This document shows positions 50,381-59,548 of a DNA stretch of 64,000 nt, piece after piece; position 1 is the stretch's first letter, and each line of letters starts with the position of its first letter. Source of the stretch: Methylophilus sp. Leaf416 (GTDB lineage: Bacteria; Pseudomonadota; Gammaproteobacteria; Burkholderiales; Methylophilaceae); contig NZ_LMQS01000001.1 of NCBI RefSeq assembly GCF_001424665.1, positions 683,225-747,224 of the forward strand. Direction: 5' to 3'. The notes beneath the pieces were generated by a model. That model saw only the letters and a list, made by a program, of their open reading frames with translations, did not search any database and was not told the DNA's origin. A program made the translations under genes and the position numbers.

Positions 50381-51439
50381 TCAGGGCGCTGGATTCATCA
50401 TGATTAAATGCAACTGCTCAATTTCTTGCAAAACCTCATCGCTTAAGTGAACCTTATAAGCAGCAACATTTTCTTGGAGCTGCGTCATGTTGGTCGCGCC
50501 AATAATGGTAGTCCCCATAAACCAGCGGTGATAGACAAAGCTCAAAGCGAGCTGAGTCGGCGTCAGTCCGTGCGCTTTTGCCAGCGCAGCGTAGGCAGTG
50601 GAGGCGGCCAGCACACCCGGCTTTTTGTAACGCTGCGCATAACCAAGAAACATGGTGACCCGGCCCTGCGCGGCAGGATTTTTAACATATTTGCCAGTCA
50701 AATGGCCAAATGCCAGCGGTGAATACGCCGCCAGGCTGATACGTTCGCGGTATAGGATTTCTGCCATGCCAAACTCAAGACCGCGGTTCATCAGGTTATA
50801 ACAGTTCTGCAATACAGAAATACGCGGCAATCCCTGTTCGCGCGCAATTCTTAAAAACTCCATCACTCCCCAGGGCTGCTCATTGCTAAGCCCGATTGTG
50901 CGCACCTTGCCTTCCTTGATCAGCTCAGCCAGCGTTTCCAGCTGGTGCTGAATAGGCACCCATGCCATCGGTTGGCCGCCGCTATCAAGTTCAGCTTCAG
51001 GATCAAACTGGTATTGGCCAAACATAGGCACGTTGCGCTCCGGCCAATGCAGGTAAAGCACATCCAGGTAATCGGTTTGCAGTCTCTGCAAGCTGTCATG
51101 CACGGCCTGGCGGATATTCGCCCTATCCATGCCGGTGGGACCTCCGCGGATCCAATGCATGCCGCGCCGCGGCCCGGCTATCTTGCTTGCCAGTACAAAG
51201 CGGTCGCGCGGTTGCTTCTTGATCCAGTGGCCAAGGATGGTTTCAGTGCGGGTGACTGTTTCGGCTTTGGGCGGCACCGGATACATTTCAGCGGTATCGA
51301 TAAAGTTAATGCCTTGCGCCATGGCAAAATCCAGCTGGTTCTCTGCATCCTGTTGGGTATTCTGATCGCCATACGTCATAGTGCCCAAAGCAATTTTAGA
51401 AACGCGGATGCCGCTGTCTCCCAGATACGTCTCATCCAT
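50381..51439 (-). CDS. Aldo/keto reductase (Tas/YghZ-like)
   Basis: 352 residues. NADP-dependent TIM-barrel oxidoreductase with ALGTMTYGDQNT near 16-27, Asp-Tyr pair in FIDTAEMYPVPP near 48-60, DYLDVLYLHWPER near 118-130 with catalytic His, and IGLSNEQPWG near 178. This layout matches Tas, an AKR of unknown substrate. The start at 51439 overlaps the stop of the upstream gene by one base (TAATG), so the two are translationally coupled. Confidence 0.92.
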   Translation of the reverse strand: MDETYLGDSGIRVSKIALGTMTYGDQNTQQDAENQLDFAMAQGINFIDTAEMYPVPPKAETVTRTETILGHWIKKQPRDRFVLASKIAGPRRGMHWIRGGPTGMDRANIRQAVHDSLQRLQTDYLDVLYLHWPERNVPMFGQYQFDPEAELDSGGQPMAWVPIQHQLETLAELIKEGKVRTIGLSNEQPWGVMEFLRIAREQGLPRISVLQNCYNLMNRGLEFGMAEILYRERISLAAYSPLAFGHLTGKYVKNPAAQGRVTMFLGYAQRYKKPGVLAASTAYAALAKAHGLTPTQLALSFVYHRWFMGTTIIGATNMTQLQENVAAYKVHLSDEVLQEIEQLHLIMMNPAP

Positions 51440-52011
51440 TAATGCAACACCTGCTTTTCTGTTGGTACCTGCATTACGATGCTGGAAACGGCTTGTGGTT
51501 CCTTCTCTGCCGGTAAAACCCAACCGGCGTCTTTACTGGCGATCATCAACATGCGGCTGATCGCCAATACCAACTCTTTATTCAAGCCCATATTGACGTT
51601 CATGCCGCCTGCACATACCAGCTGCATGCTGTTCAATTGATCATTGATAGACACAAATCTGGCCTCGATTGCCAATAACTCTTGCTCACTCACTGAAGAT
51701 CCGCGTTGCTGATAAGCAGTATCAAAATCCAGCGCTTCCAGGTTTTGCACCGCTTCTGCTTCCTGTTCAAACTGGCGTGTCGCTTCTGCCGGGGATTGCA
51801 TATTATCCAGCAAGGCAGCAGTCACTGAAGTCGCGGCCACCGGCAAATGCGCCTCACGGTTTAACACAATGAATATTTGCCGCGCGACGCGGAAAGTAAT
51901 CCATACGCGGACTTCCTGCTCATTATTGACAGCCGCTTTCAACAGCAGGCGATCCTGCTGGTTGTCATAAGCCAAATTGATTTGCTGCACGGATTGGGAT
52001 TGAGGTTGCAT
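51439..52011 (-). CDS. Conserved hypothetical protein upstream of the aldo/keto reductase
   Basis: 190 residues from ATG 52011 (AGGAAG upstream). NLAYDNQQDRLLLKAAVNNEQEVRVWITFRVARQIFIVLNR (parts at about 10-50) is a beta-rich start with strong strand pattern, followed by helices and an LVCAGGMNVNMGLNKELVLAISRML segment near 135-160. It looks like a soluble cytosolic protein of unknown function; no catalytic motif. Coupled to the aldo/keto reductase gene. Confidence 0.65.
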   Translation of the reverse strand: MQPQSQSVQQINLAYDNQQDRLLLKAAVNNEQEVRVWITFRVARQIFIVLNREAHLPVAATSVTAALLDNMQSPAEATRQFEQEAEAVQNLEALDFDTAYQQRGSSVSEQELLAIEARFVSINDQLNSMQLVCAGGMNVNMGLNKELVLAISRMLMIASKDAGWVLPAEKEPQAVSSIVMQVPTEKQVLH

Positions 52012-52283
52012 CTTGTACTTCCTGGAATCAAGCAATTTGCTTGCGCACTCTGTACGCACTTTGACAAGTTACTAAAAGCAGCCTTAAAAAGATAGGCTAT
52101 CAAGCGGCTTTTTATGGAAATGTTTCACTTTGGGCGTGTTGGCAACAAATGTGGCTACAGGGCAATACGCTTTCAAACACTATAGATACAAACTGATACA
52201 AAACAACAAGGGTATTTATGAATAGATTTCATTATTCTCCAGTCTTAATTGCTAAGCGTATTACCGAAGTTTTTTGGGAGTAA

Positions 52284-52751
52284 ATGATGAAAATGAAATC
52301 AAGTATTTTAGCAGGTGTGCTGGTTAGCCTGGCGCTAATCAGCAACATCGCACAAGCGCATCCACCCGGTCACCGCGGAGGCTGGCGTGGCAGTGTAGGC
52401 GTCTATGTCGGCAGCCCCTACCCGTTCTATGCGCCTCCGCCAGCGTTTGCATATTCTTATGGCTATCCTTATTACCCATACCCATATGCTTACAGCCAGC
52501 CGCAGGTGATTGTGACACAACCACCACAACCTCAGGTATATATCGAACAGGGTGGGAGTATCACTTCAGTGCCTGATGCCAACGCCAACGCTCAGCCACC
52601 AGCACAGGCTGCGCCCTCTACCAGCGCAGGTAACAGCCAGGGTTACTGGTATTACTGTGAGCAGTCAGAGACTTATTATCCATACGTGAAAGAATGCCCG
52701 GCCGGCTGGAAACAGGTGACACCAACACCTCCAGCGACTTCGGCGAAATAA
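52284..52751 (+). CDS. Secreted Tyr/Pro-rich protein with C-terminal YWYYC..YYPYV..C motif
   Basis: 155 residues with signal peptide 1-26 (AQA-H). The middle is Pro/Tyr/Gly-rich (GYPYYPYPYAYSQPQV). The C-terminal motif YWYYCEQSETYYPYVKECPAGWKQV is a recognisable small conserved element of betaproteobacterial secreted proteins, function unknown; its two Cys may form a disulfide. It is followed 4 bp later by a lipoprotein gene, so these two are cotranscribed. Confidence 0.8.
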   Translation: MMKMKSSILAGVLVSLALISNIAQAHPPGHRGGWRGSVGVYVGSPYPFYAPPPAFAYSYGYPYYPYPYAYSQPQVIVTQPPQPQVYIEQGGSITSVPDANANAQPPAQAAPSTSAGNSQGYWYYCEQSETYYPYVKECPAGWKQVTPTPPATSAK

Positions 52752-52755
52752 GCAT

Positions 52756-53313
52756 ATGAGCAAGACAACAAATATTGCGCTTTTCAGTTTGACACTGGCT
52801 TTAACGGCCTGCGCAACAACCCCGACCGGCCCTAGCAACATGGCCTTACCCGGCACCGGCAAAGACTTCAACACATTCAGGAGTGCCGATTTATCCTGCC
52901 GGGATTTTGCCATGACGCAGATCGGTTCCAAATCGGTCAATCAGCAATATAACGAGAGCCTGGCCGCGACCACCGCAGTTGGCACTGTCATCGGTGCCGC
53001 GATAGGCGCTGCCGCTGGCGGTGGCCAGGGTGCTGCGATTGGTGCCGGTGTGGGCGCATTATCCGGCGGTGCGATTGGCGCAGATACCGCCGCGGCTAGT
53101 GGCGAGAATGCCCAGCAAAAATACGACAATGCGTATTTTCAATGCATGTATGCGGCAGGTCATAAAATCCCCGTGCCTGCCAGCATGGCTAAAACCTATA
53201 CCCAGGGCACCAGCTCAACCCAAATCACCAGAACGCAAACTACAATCGGTACGCCTCCTGAGAGGTCAACTTACTACCCTCCTCCACCGCCACCCCCTGG
53301 CTATCAGCGTTAA
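52756..53313 (+). CDS. Glycine-zipper lipoprotein
   Basis: 185 residues. Lipobox LTAC at about 16-19; residues about 69-120 form a long Gly/Ala zipper (GAAIGAAAGGGQGAAIGAG then GGAIGADTAAAS), and the tail is Pro-rich. Two Cys flank the zipper. Membrane-inserted envelope lipoprotein; family members are found beside the YWYYC protein. Function unknown. Confidence 0.82.
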   Translation: MSKTTNIALFSLTLALTACATTPTGPSNMALPGTGKDFNTFRSADLSCRDFAMTQIGSKSVNQQYNESLAATTAVGTVIGAAIGAAAGGGQGAAIGAGVGALSGGAIGADTAAASGENAQQKYDNAYFQCMYAAGHKIPVPASMAKTYTQGTSSTQITRTQTTIGTPPERSTYYPPPPPPPGYQR

Positions 53314-53527
53314 TAAACCAAACAGGCAGCCATTTTGCGCTGCCTGATGGCGACTGGTCTGTTCATTTTCTATTCCGGGCCGCGCATACGCAGGCACAGG
53401 TGCGCCTGCGTAAAGATGGTTTCGGCAAAGATAGCGCTGCTGATGAGCCAGGCCAGCTTCACAATAAAACACTAGCTATAAATCACTGCATCGCAAACTT
53501 AAGTATTGCAGGCGTGGTCCTAGAGTC

Positions 53528-54385
53528 ATGCAAATAATTAAAAACCTGTTTATCCTGGCGCTCGCTTTTTCAACTCTCAGTTGTAGTGTGGTAAAAACCG
53601 CTTACAACAACGCGCCTGCGCTGATCGCATGGCGGCTGGATGATTACTTTAATTTCAGCGATGCGCAAAAAGCCAAACTTAAACCAGCGCTGCAGGAGTT
53701 GCATGCATGGCACCGTAAAAACGAGCTGCCTCGTTATGTGGCGTTGCTGGATGAAATAAACAACGATCTAGGCCATGAGGTGACTGCAGAAACCGCCTGC
53801 CAGCGCATTGAATCCATCAAATCAAATGCGCAGGCGCTGCAAACGAAATTCATCCCTATCATAGTGGACATTGGCGCTACCCTGAGCGATAAACAATTGC
53901 AGCATTTCCAGCAAAAGCTGGAAAAACGCAATGCAGAATGGAAAGAGGAATGGTGGCAGGAAACCGCCGAAGAACAGCGCGAGGTGAGACTGGAGAAATC
54001 CAAAGAGTATGCTGAAAAAATATATGGGGATTTAAACGAAAAACAAATAAACATCTTAAAACAAAGCATTGCCAGGAATAATGTGGATCCGGCTACTATC
54101 TACTCTGAAATTCTACGGCGTGATGAAGATGCGTTGAATATTTTAAAAGCCCTACGAAACCCTTCCACGTCAAACGAAGAAAAATCACAACTGGTCCGGG
54201 CAGGTTTTGAGCGTATGCAAAACAGTCCCAATCTGGCTTACCAGGCGCACATAGATAAAATCACGCAACAAACCTGTGAAACCATCGCCAGCCTGCATGC
54301 AAGTACAAATGCGAAACAACGGTTGCATGCTCAACAGTGGGTAGAAGATTACAAGACGCAATTCACCCAACTGCAAAGCAAATAA
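53528..54385 (+). CDS. DUF6279 family lipoprotein
   Basis: 285 residues with lipoprotein signal (lipobox LSCS near 17-20), then a mainly alpha-helical mature chain. The segment VKTAYNNAPALIAWRLDDYFNFSDAQKAKLKPALQELHAWHRKNELPRY (parts at about 23-72) matches the DUF6279 opening (YNN...WW.D.Y.D). Envelope protein of unknown role. Strong terminator follows. Confidence 0.85.
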   Translation: MQIIKNLFILALAFSTLSCSVVKTAYNNAPALIAWRLDDYFNFSDAQKAKLKPALQELHAWHRKNELPRYVALLDEINNDLGHEVTAETACQRIESIKSNAQALQTKFIPIIVDIGATLSDKQLQHFQQKLEKRNAEWKEEWWQETAEEQREVRLEKSKEYAEKIYGDLNEKQINILKQSIARNNVDPATIYSEILRRDEDALNILKALRNPSTSNEEKSQLVRAGFERMQNSPNLAYQAHIDKITQQTCETIASLHASTNAKQRLHAQQWVEDYKTQFTQLQSK

Positions 54386-54405
54386 CCTGATGGATTTAAG
54401 GTGAG

Positions 54406-54437
54406 AAAAAAACAGGCATGAGAATGCCTGTTTTTTT
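54406..54437. terminator. Bidirectional terminator
   Basis: 14-bp stem AAAAAAACAGGCAT/ATGCCTGTTTTTTT with GAGA tetraloop, between DUF6279 gene (+) and SDR gene (-). Confidence 0.95.
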
Positions 54438-54450
54438 ATCCATGCGCTTA

Positions 54451-55209
54451 TTAAATCAACATCCCGCCTGATGCCTCTATCCGTTGCGCATTCACCCAGC
54501 GGTTATCTTCAGACAGCAAACTGGTAATCATGGGGCCGATATCATCCGGCACCCCAACACGGCCAAGCGCGGTTTGTGAGGCTATAAACGCATTCACATC
54601 CTTGTTGTCCCGTACCAGGCCCTGGCCAAAATCGGTTTCAATCGCACCCGGGGCCACAGTATTTACCGCAATCCCCCTTGCCCCCAGCTCTTTAGCCATA
54701 TAGCGCGTCAGTACCTCGATGCCACCTTTCATGGCTGCATAAGCGCTGTAGCCAGGTAAAGTAAATCGTGCAAGACCACTGGAAATATTGATAATGCGAC
54801 CACCATCAGTAATCAATGGCAGTAATTTCTGCGTCACGAAGAAAGTAGATTTCAGGTGGATATTCACCATGTCATCAAAGATCTGCTCAGTCGTTTCCGC
54901 AAACGGCGCAGTGATTCCCGTCCCTGCATTATTTATAAGAAAATCAAAGTTAGCGGTTTGCCACCGTGTATTTAAAGCCTGTTTCAAATTTGCCGCAAAC
55001 ACATCAAACGTGTTCACTTGAGCTACATCCAATTGCAAAGCCACCGCTTTGCGGCCCAATCCCTGAATTTCACTCACTACCTCGTGCGCCAATGCCTGAT
55101 TGCTTTGGTAAGTCAGCACGACATCTATGCCTTTTCTCGCCATTGCCAACGCCGTGTTTTTGCCCAATCCACGGCTGGCACCAGTAATCAATCCAATCTT
55201 TGTAGCCAT
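54451..55209 (-). CDS. Short-chain dehydrogenase/reductase
   Basis: 252 residues, TGASRGLGKNTA at 8-19, NNAGTG near 92-97, Ser in INISSGLA near 147, YSAYAAMKGG near 155-164. AGGAG before the start. Divergent from a LysR gene (113 bp), its likely regulator. Probably NADP-dependent FabG-like; substrate unknown. Confidence 0.92.
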   Translation of the reverse strand: MATKIGLITGASRGLGKNTALAMARKGIDVVLTYQSNQALAHEVVSEIQGLGRKAVALQLDVAQVNTFDVFAANLKQALNTRWQTANFDFLINNAGTGITAPFAETTEQIFDDMVNIHLKSTFFVTQKLLPLITDGGRIINISSGLARFTLPGYSAYAAMKGGIEVLTRYMAKELGARGIAVNTVAPGAIETDFGQGLVRDNKDVNAFIASQTALGRVGVPDDIGPMITSLLSEDNRWVNAQRIEASGGMLI

Positions 55210-55322
55210 TTTTAATCTCCTGTAGTGATTTAAAGTAGCGCCAGTTTATTGTTATCACTACCAAAGATAAATATGCATTATTTGATTATACTGTTCATAT
55301 TAAATGAACAATTGGCATACCT

Positions 55323-56219
55323 ATGGATAGGAACGAGACATTAAAGCGGTTTGTACGTGTGGCAGAACTTGGCAGTTTTACCAAAGCTGCCGAAAGCCTG
55401 GCATTGCCCAAAGCCAGCGTCTCGCAAGCCATACAGCAACTGGAAACCAAACTGCAAACCCAGCTGTTTCATCGCACCACACGCAAAGTGCAACTGACAC
55501 CGGACGGCCAACTGTTTTATGAAAAAAGCAAAGATGTGCTTAGTGAAATTGAAGAACTGGAAACCCTGTTCATTAGCGATGACAGTCAAATTTCCGGCGT
55601 CATCCGCGTCAATATGTCGCACCCTATGGCGCGGCATCTGGTGATTCCTGCCTTACCGGCATTCCTGCAACGCTACCCTAACCTGTCCATAGACATCAGC
55701 AGCGAAGACCGCAAGGTTGACCTGATCAGCGAAGGCTATGATTGTGTGGTCAGAACTGGCGTTGTCGAAGAATCAGGCATGATCATGCGCAAAATTGGCG
55801 AAATGCAGCAAACCAACTTTGCCAGTCCCGCCTATATTGCCGAACATGGTGAACCACGCAGTATCGAAGATTTACAGAACCACTACCTGATTCATTACCA
55901 GACCAGCACCAACAAGCGATTTGATGCATTTGAATATAGCGTAAAAGGCCAAGCGCAAAGCTATAAAATGAAAAGCCGTATCTGCGTCAATAACACGGAT
56001 GCCTATCGCGCAGCCTGCGCCGCCGGACTAGGCATCATGCAAGCGCCCAGGTTTGGCGCGCATGAACTTTTGGCTAGTGGTAACCTGGTTGAGATTTTGC
56101 GTAATAGCACAGCGCCAGCCATGCCAGTTTCACTTCTTTTCCCGCATAGACGCAATCTGTCCAAGCGGGTACGTATTTTTATGGACTGGCTAAGCGAAGT
56201 GATTAAAACGCAGCTTTAA
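55323..56219 (+). CDS. LysR-type regulator
   Basis: 298 residues: HTH (LKRFVRVAELGSFTKAAESL then LPKASVSQAIQQLETKL) and substrate-binding domain (RVNMSHPMARHLVIPALPAFL). CrgA/DmlR-like group. Its 3' end overlaps the ada gene by four bases on the opposite strand. Confidence 0.92.
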   Translation: MDRNETLKRFVRVAELGSFTKAAESLALPKASVSQAIQQLETKLQTQLFHRTTRKVQLTPDGQLFYEKSKDVLSEIEELETLFISDDSQISGVIRVNMSHPMARHLVIPALPAFLQRYPNLSIDISSEDRKVDLISEGYDCVVRTGVVEESGMIMRKIGEMQQTNFASPAYIAEHGEPRSIEDLQNHYLIHYQTSTNKRFDAFEYSVKGQAQSYKMKSRICVNNTDAYRAACAAGLGIMQAPRFGAHELLASGNLVEILRNSTAPAMPVSLLFPHRRNLSKRVRIFMDWLSEVIKTQL

Positions 56220-57292
56220 CGAATCTTCATTTTCTCTGATTCAATCAACATCTTTTTACTCTCCACGCCCCAACGATAACCGGAAAGTGAACCATCCAGC
56301 CTGACCACGCGATGACAGGGGATTACCACCGCCAGTGTATTGGCGGCACACGCGCTGGCCACTGCCCGTACCGCTTTTGGCATACCCAGCTTTTGGGCTA
56401 GTTGACTGTAAGTAATGGTCTTTCCGCAAGGAATCTCACGCAAGGCTTGCCACACCCTTTGCTGGAAAGCCGTCCCTTGTATATCCAATGGCAATTCCAA
56501 TCCGAGCTTGGGTGCTTCGATAAAACCGACCACCTGTGCGACAAGCGACTCATATCCAGCATCACCACCAATGAGATTTGCCTGAGGAAACTTATCCTGC
56601 AATTCACGTAATAAAGTATCCGGAGCATCACCCATGGAAATTGCACATATGCCTTTGGCACTGCTGGCTACCAGGAGGCTACCGAGCGAACATTCAGCCA
56701 GGGCAAAACGGATCTCGGTATTAGCGCCGCCTTTCTTGTATTGCGAAGGCTTCATGCCCAAGGTCTGGCTGGATTTTTCATAAAAGCGGCTATTCGATTC
56801 ATAGCCTGCCGCATAAATGGCATCGGTGATATTGATATTGGCTTGTAGATTTTGACGCACGTTGTGTGCTCTATGCGCCGACGCATAAGCTTTAGGGGTT
56901 AATCCAGTCATGGATTTGAACAGCCGGTGAAAGTGATATTTGCTTAATGCTACGTGAGCGGCCAACTGCGTCAGCGTAGGCGCTACCTCAGCACTTTCTA
57001 TCAGGCGACAGGCTTCGGCAACCTTTTCTGCATGTGCAGCCGACAAAACGAGTTGATCTGGTTTGCAACGCTTGCAGGGCCGGAACCCGGCTTTCTCTGC
57101 CTCGCTGGCGGTCACGTAAAATTCAACATTTTCCGGCAAAGGTAGCCGTGCGCCACACGATGGGCGACAGTAAATGCCGGTGGTTTTTACTGAATAAAAG
57201 AATGCTCCGTCTGAGTCACGGTCTCGCGTGAGCACTTGCTGCCAGCGGGGATCACTCCTGATATCTGGTTCACGGTCACTATGCATGGTCAC
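56216..57292 (-). CDS. ada: Ada: methyl-phosphotriester repair, regulator and O6-methylguanine methyltransferase
   Basis: 358 residues in three parts: Ada zinc domain with CRPSCGARLP and CKRC (four Cys at about 42, 46, 73, 76; Cys42 the methyl acceptor), AraC HTH (about 90-190, LAAHVALSKYHFHRLFKSMTG), and the methyltransferase with active site VVIPCHRVVR near 327. Full length and all key Cys present, so it should both repair alkylated DNA and activate adaptive response genes. Fits an organism exposed to methylating C1 metabolism, though this is inference. Confidence 0.95.
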   Translation of the reverse strand: MTMHSDREPDIRSDPRWQQVLTRDRDSDGAFFYSVKTTGIYCRPSCGARLPLPENVEFYVTASEAEKAGFRPCKRCKPDQLVLSAAHAEKVAEACRLIESAEVAPTLTQLAAHVALSKYHFHRLFKSMTGLTPKAYASAHRAHNVRQNLQANINITDAIYAAGYESNSRFYEKSSQTLGMKPSQYKKGGANTEIRFALAECSLGSLLVASSAKGICAISMGDAPDTLLRELQDKFPQANLIGGDAGYESLVAQVVGFIEAPKLGLELPLDIQGTAFQQRVWQALREIPCGKTITYSQLAQKLGMPKAVRAVASACAANTLAVVIPCHRVVRLDGSLSGYRWGVESKKMLIESEKMKIR

Positions 57293-57396
57293 ACTATCCT
57301 GCCTGAACTTGTTTGGATAATCTCAAAGATACCCGGAAATTAAAATTCAAGAACGCCGATTCTTGCTTTTGAATTAGTGCGATGCGTTTTCCACAA

Positions 57397-58320
57397 TTAC
57401 CAGCTTTGCGGAATGGCACTCACCAGGTAGTCTACAAACGCCCGCACTTTGTTGGTGATGGCATGCCGGTCACGGAAACAGGCATAGAACTCCAGTGGAA
57501 CTGTATCCGATTGAACCTCGTCAGCGCTGGCAGGATCGGGCTGAAATAATGCGACTAGCGCTCCCCGGTTAATATCTTTATTGGCGATAAATGTCGCCAG
57601 GCGCGTAATCCCCGCGCCTTCAAGCACCAGGCGATGCAGTGAGTCAATGTCATTGCAAATGATGCTGGGCGTGATTTCGGGCGCATAACGGATACCTTGA
57701 CGTACAAATGTCCAGCTGAATAGACGACCATCCACAGGCACACGAAACATCAGGCAGTCATGCTGCGACAACGCTTCTGGATTGTTCGGGATGCCTTTTC
57801 GTTGCAAATAGTCTGGAGAAGCACAATAGACGACAGGTGCGGTTGCAATCTTTCTGGCGACCAGGCCAGGTTCCAGCTGTTCCTTGAAGCGGATACTGAC
57901 ATCAATATCTTCGGTGACGTGATCCAGGCTGCGGTCAGATAACACGACTTCAATCGACAGTTTAGGAAAATGGCGCGCAAATACCGGAATCAAAGGCATC
58001 AGGATATGCCGCCCGAAAGCCACGGAGGTGCCTACCCGTAAACGCCCTTGCGGCTGGCCATGAAACTCAGTCACTGCAGATTGCGCACGAGCCAGACCCG
58101 CAATAAGATGCTCAACTTCTGCGTAATACAGCTCGCCACTTTCCGTCATCGCCAGATTGCGTGTAGTACGAATCAGCAAGCGCGTGCCGAGTGACTTTTC
58201 AAGACGCTGTATATTCTGGCTGGCTGCAGCAGCAGTGATGCCTTGTAACCGCGCTCCGGCAGCAATGCTGCCTGCCTGTACCGCTTTGACGAAACTTTCA
58301 ATACTTCTGAGCGTATCCAT
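57397..58320 (-). CDS. LysR-type regulator
   Basis: 307 residues: MDTLRSIESFVKAVQAGSIA HTH start then AAAASQNIQRLEKSLGT, with a substrate-binding domain (RLRVGTSVAFGRHILMPL). It is divergent from a small DUF2798 membrane gene (115 bp). Inducer unknown. Confidence 0.9.
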   Translation of the reverse strand: MDTLRSIESFVKAVQAGSIAAGARLQGITAAAASQNIQRLEKSLGTRLLIRTTRNLAMTESGELYYAEVEHLIAGLARAQSAVTEFHGQPQGRLRVGTSVAFGRHILMPLIPVFARHFPKLSIEVVLSDRSLDHVTEDIDVSIRFKEQLEPGLVARKIATAPVVYCASPDYLQRKGIPNNPEALSQHDCLMFRVPVDGRLFSWTFVRQGIRYAPEITPSIICNDIDSLHRLVLEGAGITRLATFIANKDINRGALVALFQPDPASADEVQSDTVPLEFYACFRDRHAITNKVRAFVDYLVSAIPQSW

Positions 58321-58435
58321 AACTATCGAATAATGAATGCATTCGATAGTTTATCTTTAAGATGAATAAATAATCAATCTTCTACCGGACCAGTAAAGAT
58401 ACAAATAAAGTGTCGCTTCGAATATGGAGGTGAAA

Positions 58436-58687
58436 ATGAAACAAGTAAACAGTACATACAGAATTCCAAAAAGGTTTACCCCTTATGTGTTTGCTTTCTT
58501 TATGGCAGGCATCATGGCTTTTTTAATGTCCATGGTGATTGTGGCGGCGAATAGCGGCATCCATAGCGGATATATTTGGCGTGTATTGCACGCCTACACA
58601 CTGGCAATGCCGGTGGCATTTTTTTGCGTGCTGATTGTCAGGCCGGTCGTGATGCACCTGATATCAGTCGTGGTACACATTGATTAA
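58436..58687 (+). CDS. DUF2798 two-TM membrane protein
   Basis: 83 residues from ATG 58436 (GGAGGTG six bases upstream; the earlier ATG at 58424 is part of that leader). Two TM helices (FTPYVFAFFMAGIMAFLMSM and HAYTLAMPVAFFCVLIVRPVV), with RFTPYVFAFFM.. and the P-V segment typical of DUF2798. Function unknown. Divergent from a LysR gene. Confidence 0.85.
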   Translation: MKQVNSTYRIPKRFTPYVFAFFMAGIMAFLMSMVIVAANSGIHSGYIWRVLHAYTLAMPVAFFCVLIVRPVVMHLISVVVHID

Positions 58688-58751
58688 ACATGACTTCAAC
58701 CGGCTATCTTTTGCGGTTCTGCAAAGATAGCCAACTGCACATCCACGCTGA

Positions 58752-59405
58752 TCATGTATTAAAACCTTGAATCTCACCCGATAGCAACACGCGTTTTCCT
58801 TGATGTCTGGGGACTTCAGAAACCAATGCCAGGGCAATTTTTCTTGCCTCAACCGCTTTGTAATTCATGGGCAGTAATGGATTCAAAAGCGTGCTGAGCC
58901 AGGTGCCTATTTTCTCGCCAACCCGTCTGGGCTGGTTCAGCTTTTCCCTGTCACCGATGATCAATGAAGGCCGGGCGATAATGAGTGTTTCTAACGCCAG
59001 GCTGGATAATGCATCTTCCAATTCGCCTTTCACCCGATTATAAAAAATGGAAGCGTTGGCGTTGGCCCCCATGGCACTGACTAAGCCCAGACGCTTTGCA
59101 CCCGCCGAAAATCCTGCATGCGCGACTGCCAGATTTGCCTCAAAATCCACCGCCCGGAATGCCTCCTGGCTGCCCGCCTGTTTGATGGTAGTGCCTAACG
59201 CGAGATAGATTTCATCCAGAGGAGGCAAAGCAGGAATAAACTTAAAATCCACTACCTGGATAGTTAACTTCGGGTGTGAGATATTTAAAGGACGCCGGCC
59301 TAATACATGCACCTCTGCCACGGAACTATCCTGCAATAAATACGCCAATAGTGAGGAACCTACCAAGCCTGATGCGCCAGCCAGAACAACTCGACGATTT
59401 GCCAT
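58752..59405 (-). CDS. NAD(P)-binding atypical SDR (epimerase/YbjT-like)
   Basis: 217 residues from ATG 59405 (GGGAGG upstream). N-terminal Rossmann motif VLAGASGLVGSSLLAYLL at about 7-24 and GRRPL near 39; later LGLVSAMGANANASIFYNRVKGELE with YxxxK near 125-129. This resembles oxidoreductases of the HTATIP2/TIP30-like atypical SDR group. Substrate unknown. Divergent from an MFS gene. Confidence 0.85.
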   Translation of the reverse strand: MANRRVVLAGASGLVGSSLLAYLLQDSSVAEVHVLGRRPLNISHPKLTIQVVDFKFIPALPPLDEIYLALGTTIKQAGSQEAFRAVDFEANLAVAHAGFSAGAKRLGLVSAMGANANASIFYNRVKGELEDALSSLALETLIIARPSLIIGDREKLNQPRRVGEKIGTWLSTLLNPLLPMNYKAVEARKIALALVSEVPRHQGKRVLLSGEIQGFNT

Positions 59406-59548
59406 TTGTGATACCTCCCTGGAGTAAATCTGTTTTCCTGAAATCATTCAGACACCAATGATCTATATGATGAGTGACCGCAAAGGCGAGTGTAGGCCAA
59501 AAACATATCAACTCAAAAGAAGTACCTATAATTTTATACAGGAAATCA

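Noticed and set aside
53323-53346. CAGGCAGC/GCTGCCTG hairpin after the glycine-zipper lipoprotein gene as a terminator
   Set aside because: No T run follows; could be a weak hairpin only, so not listed as a terminator.
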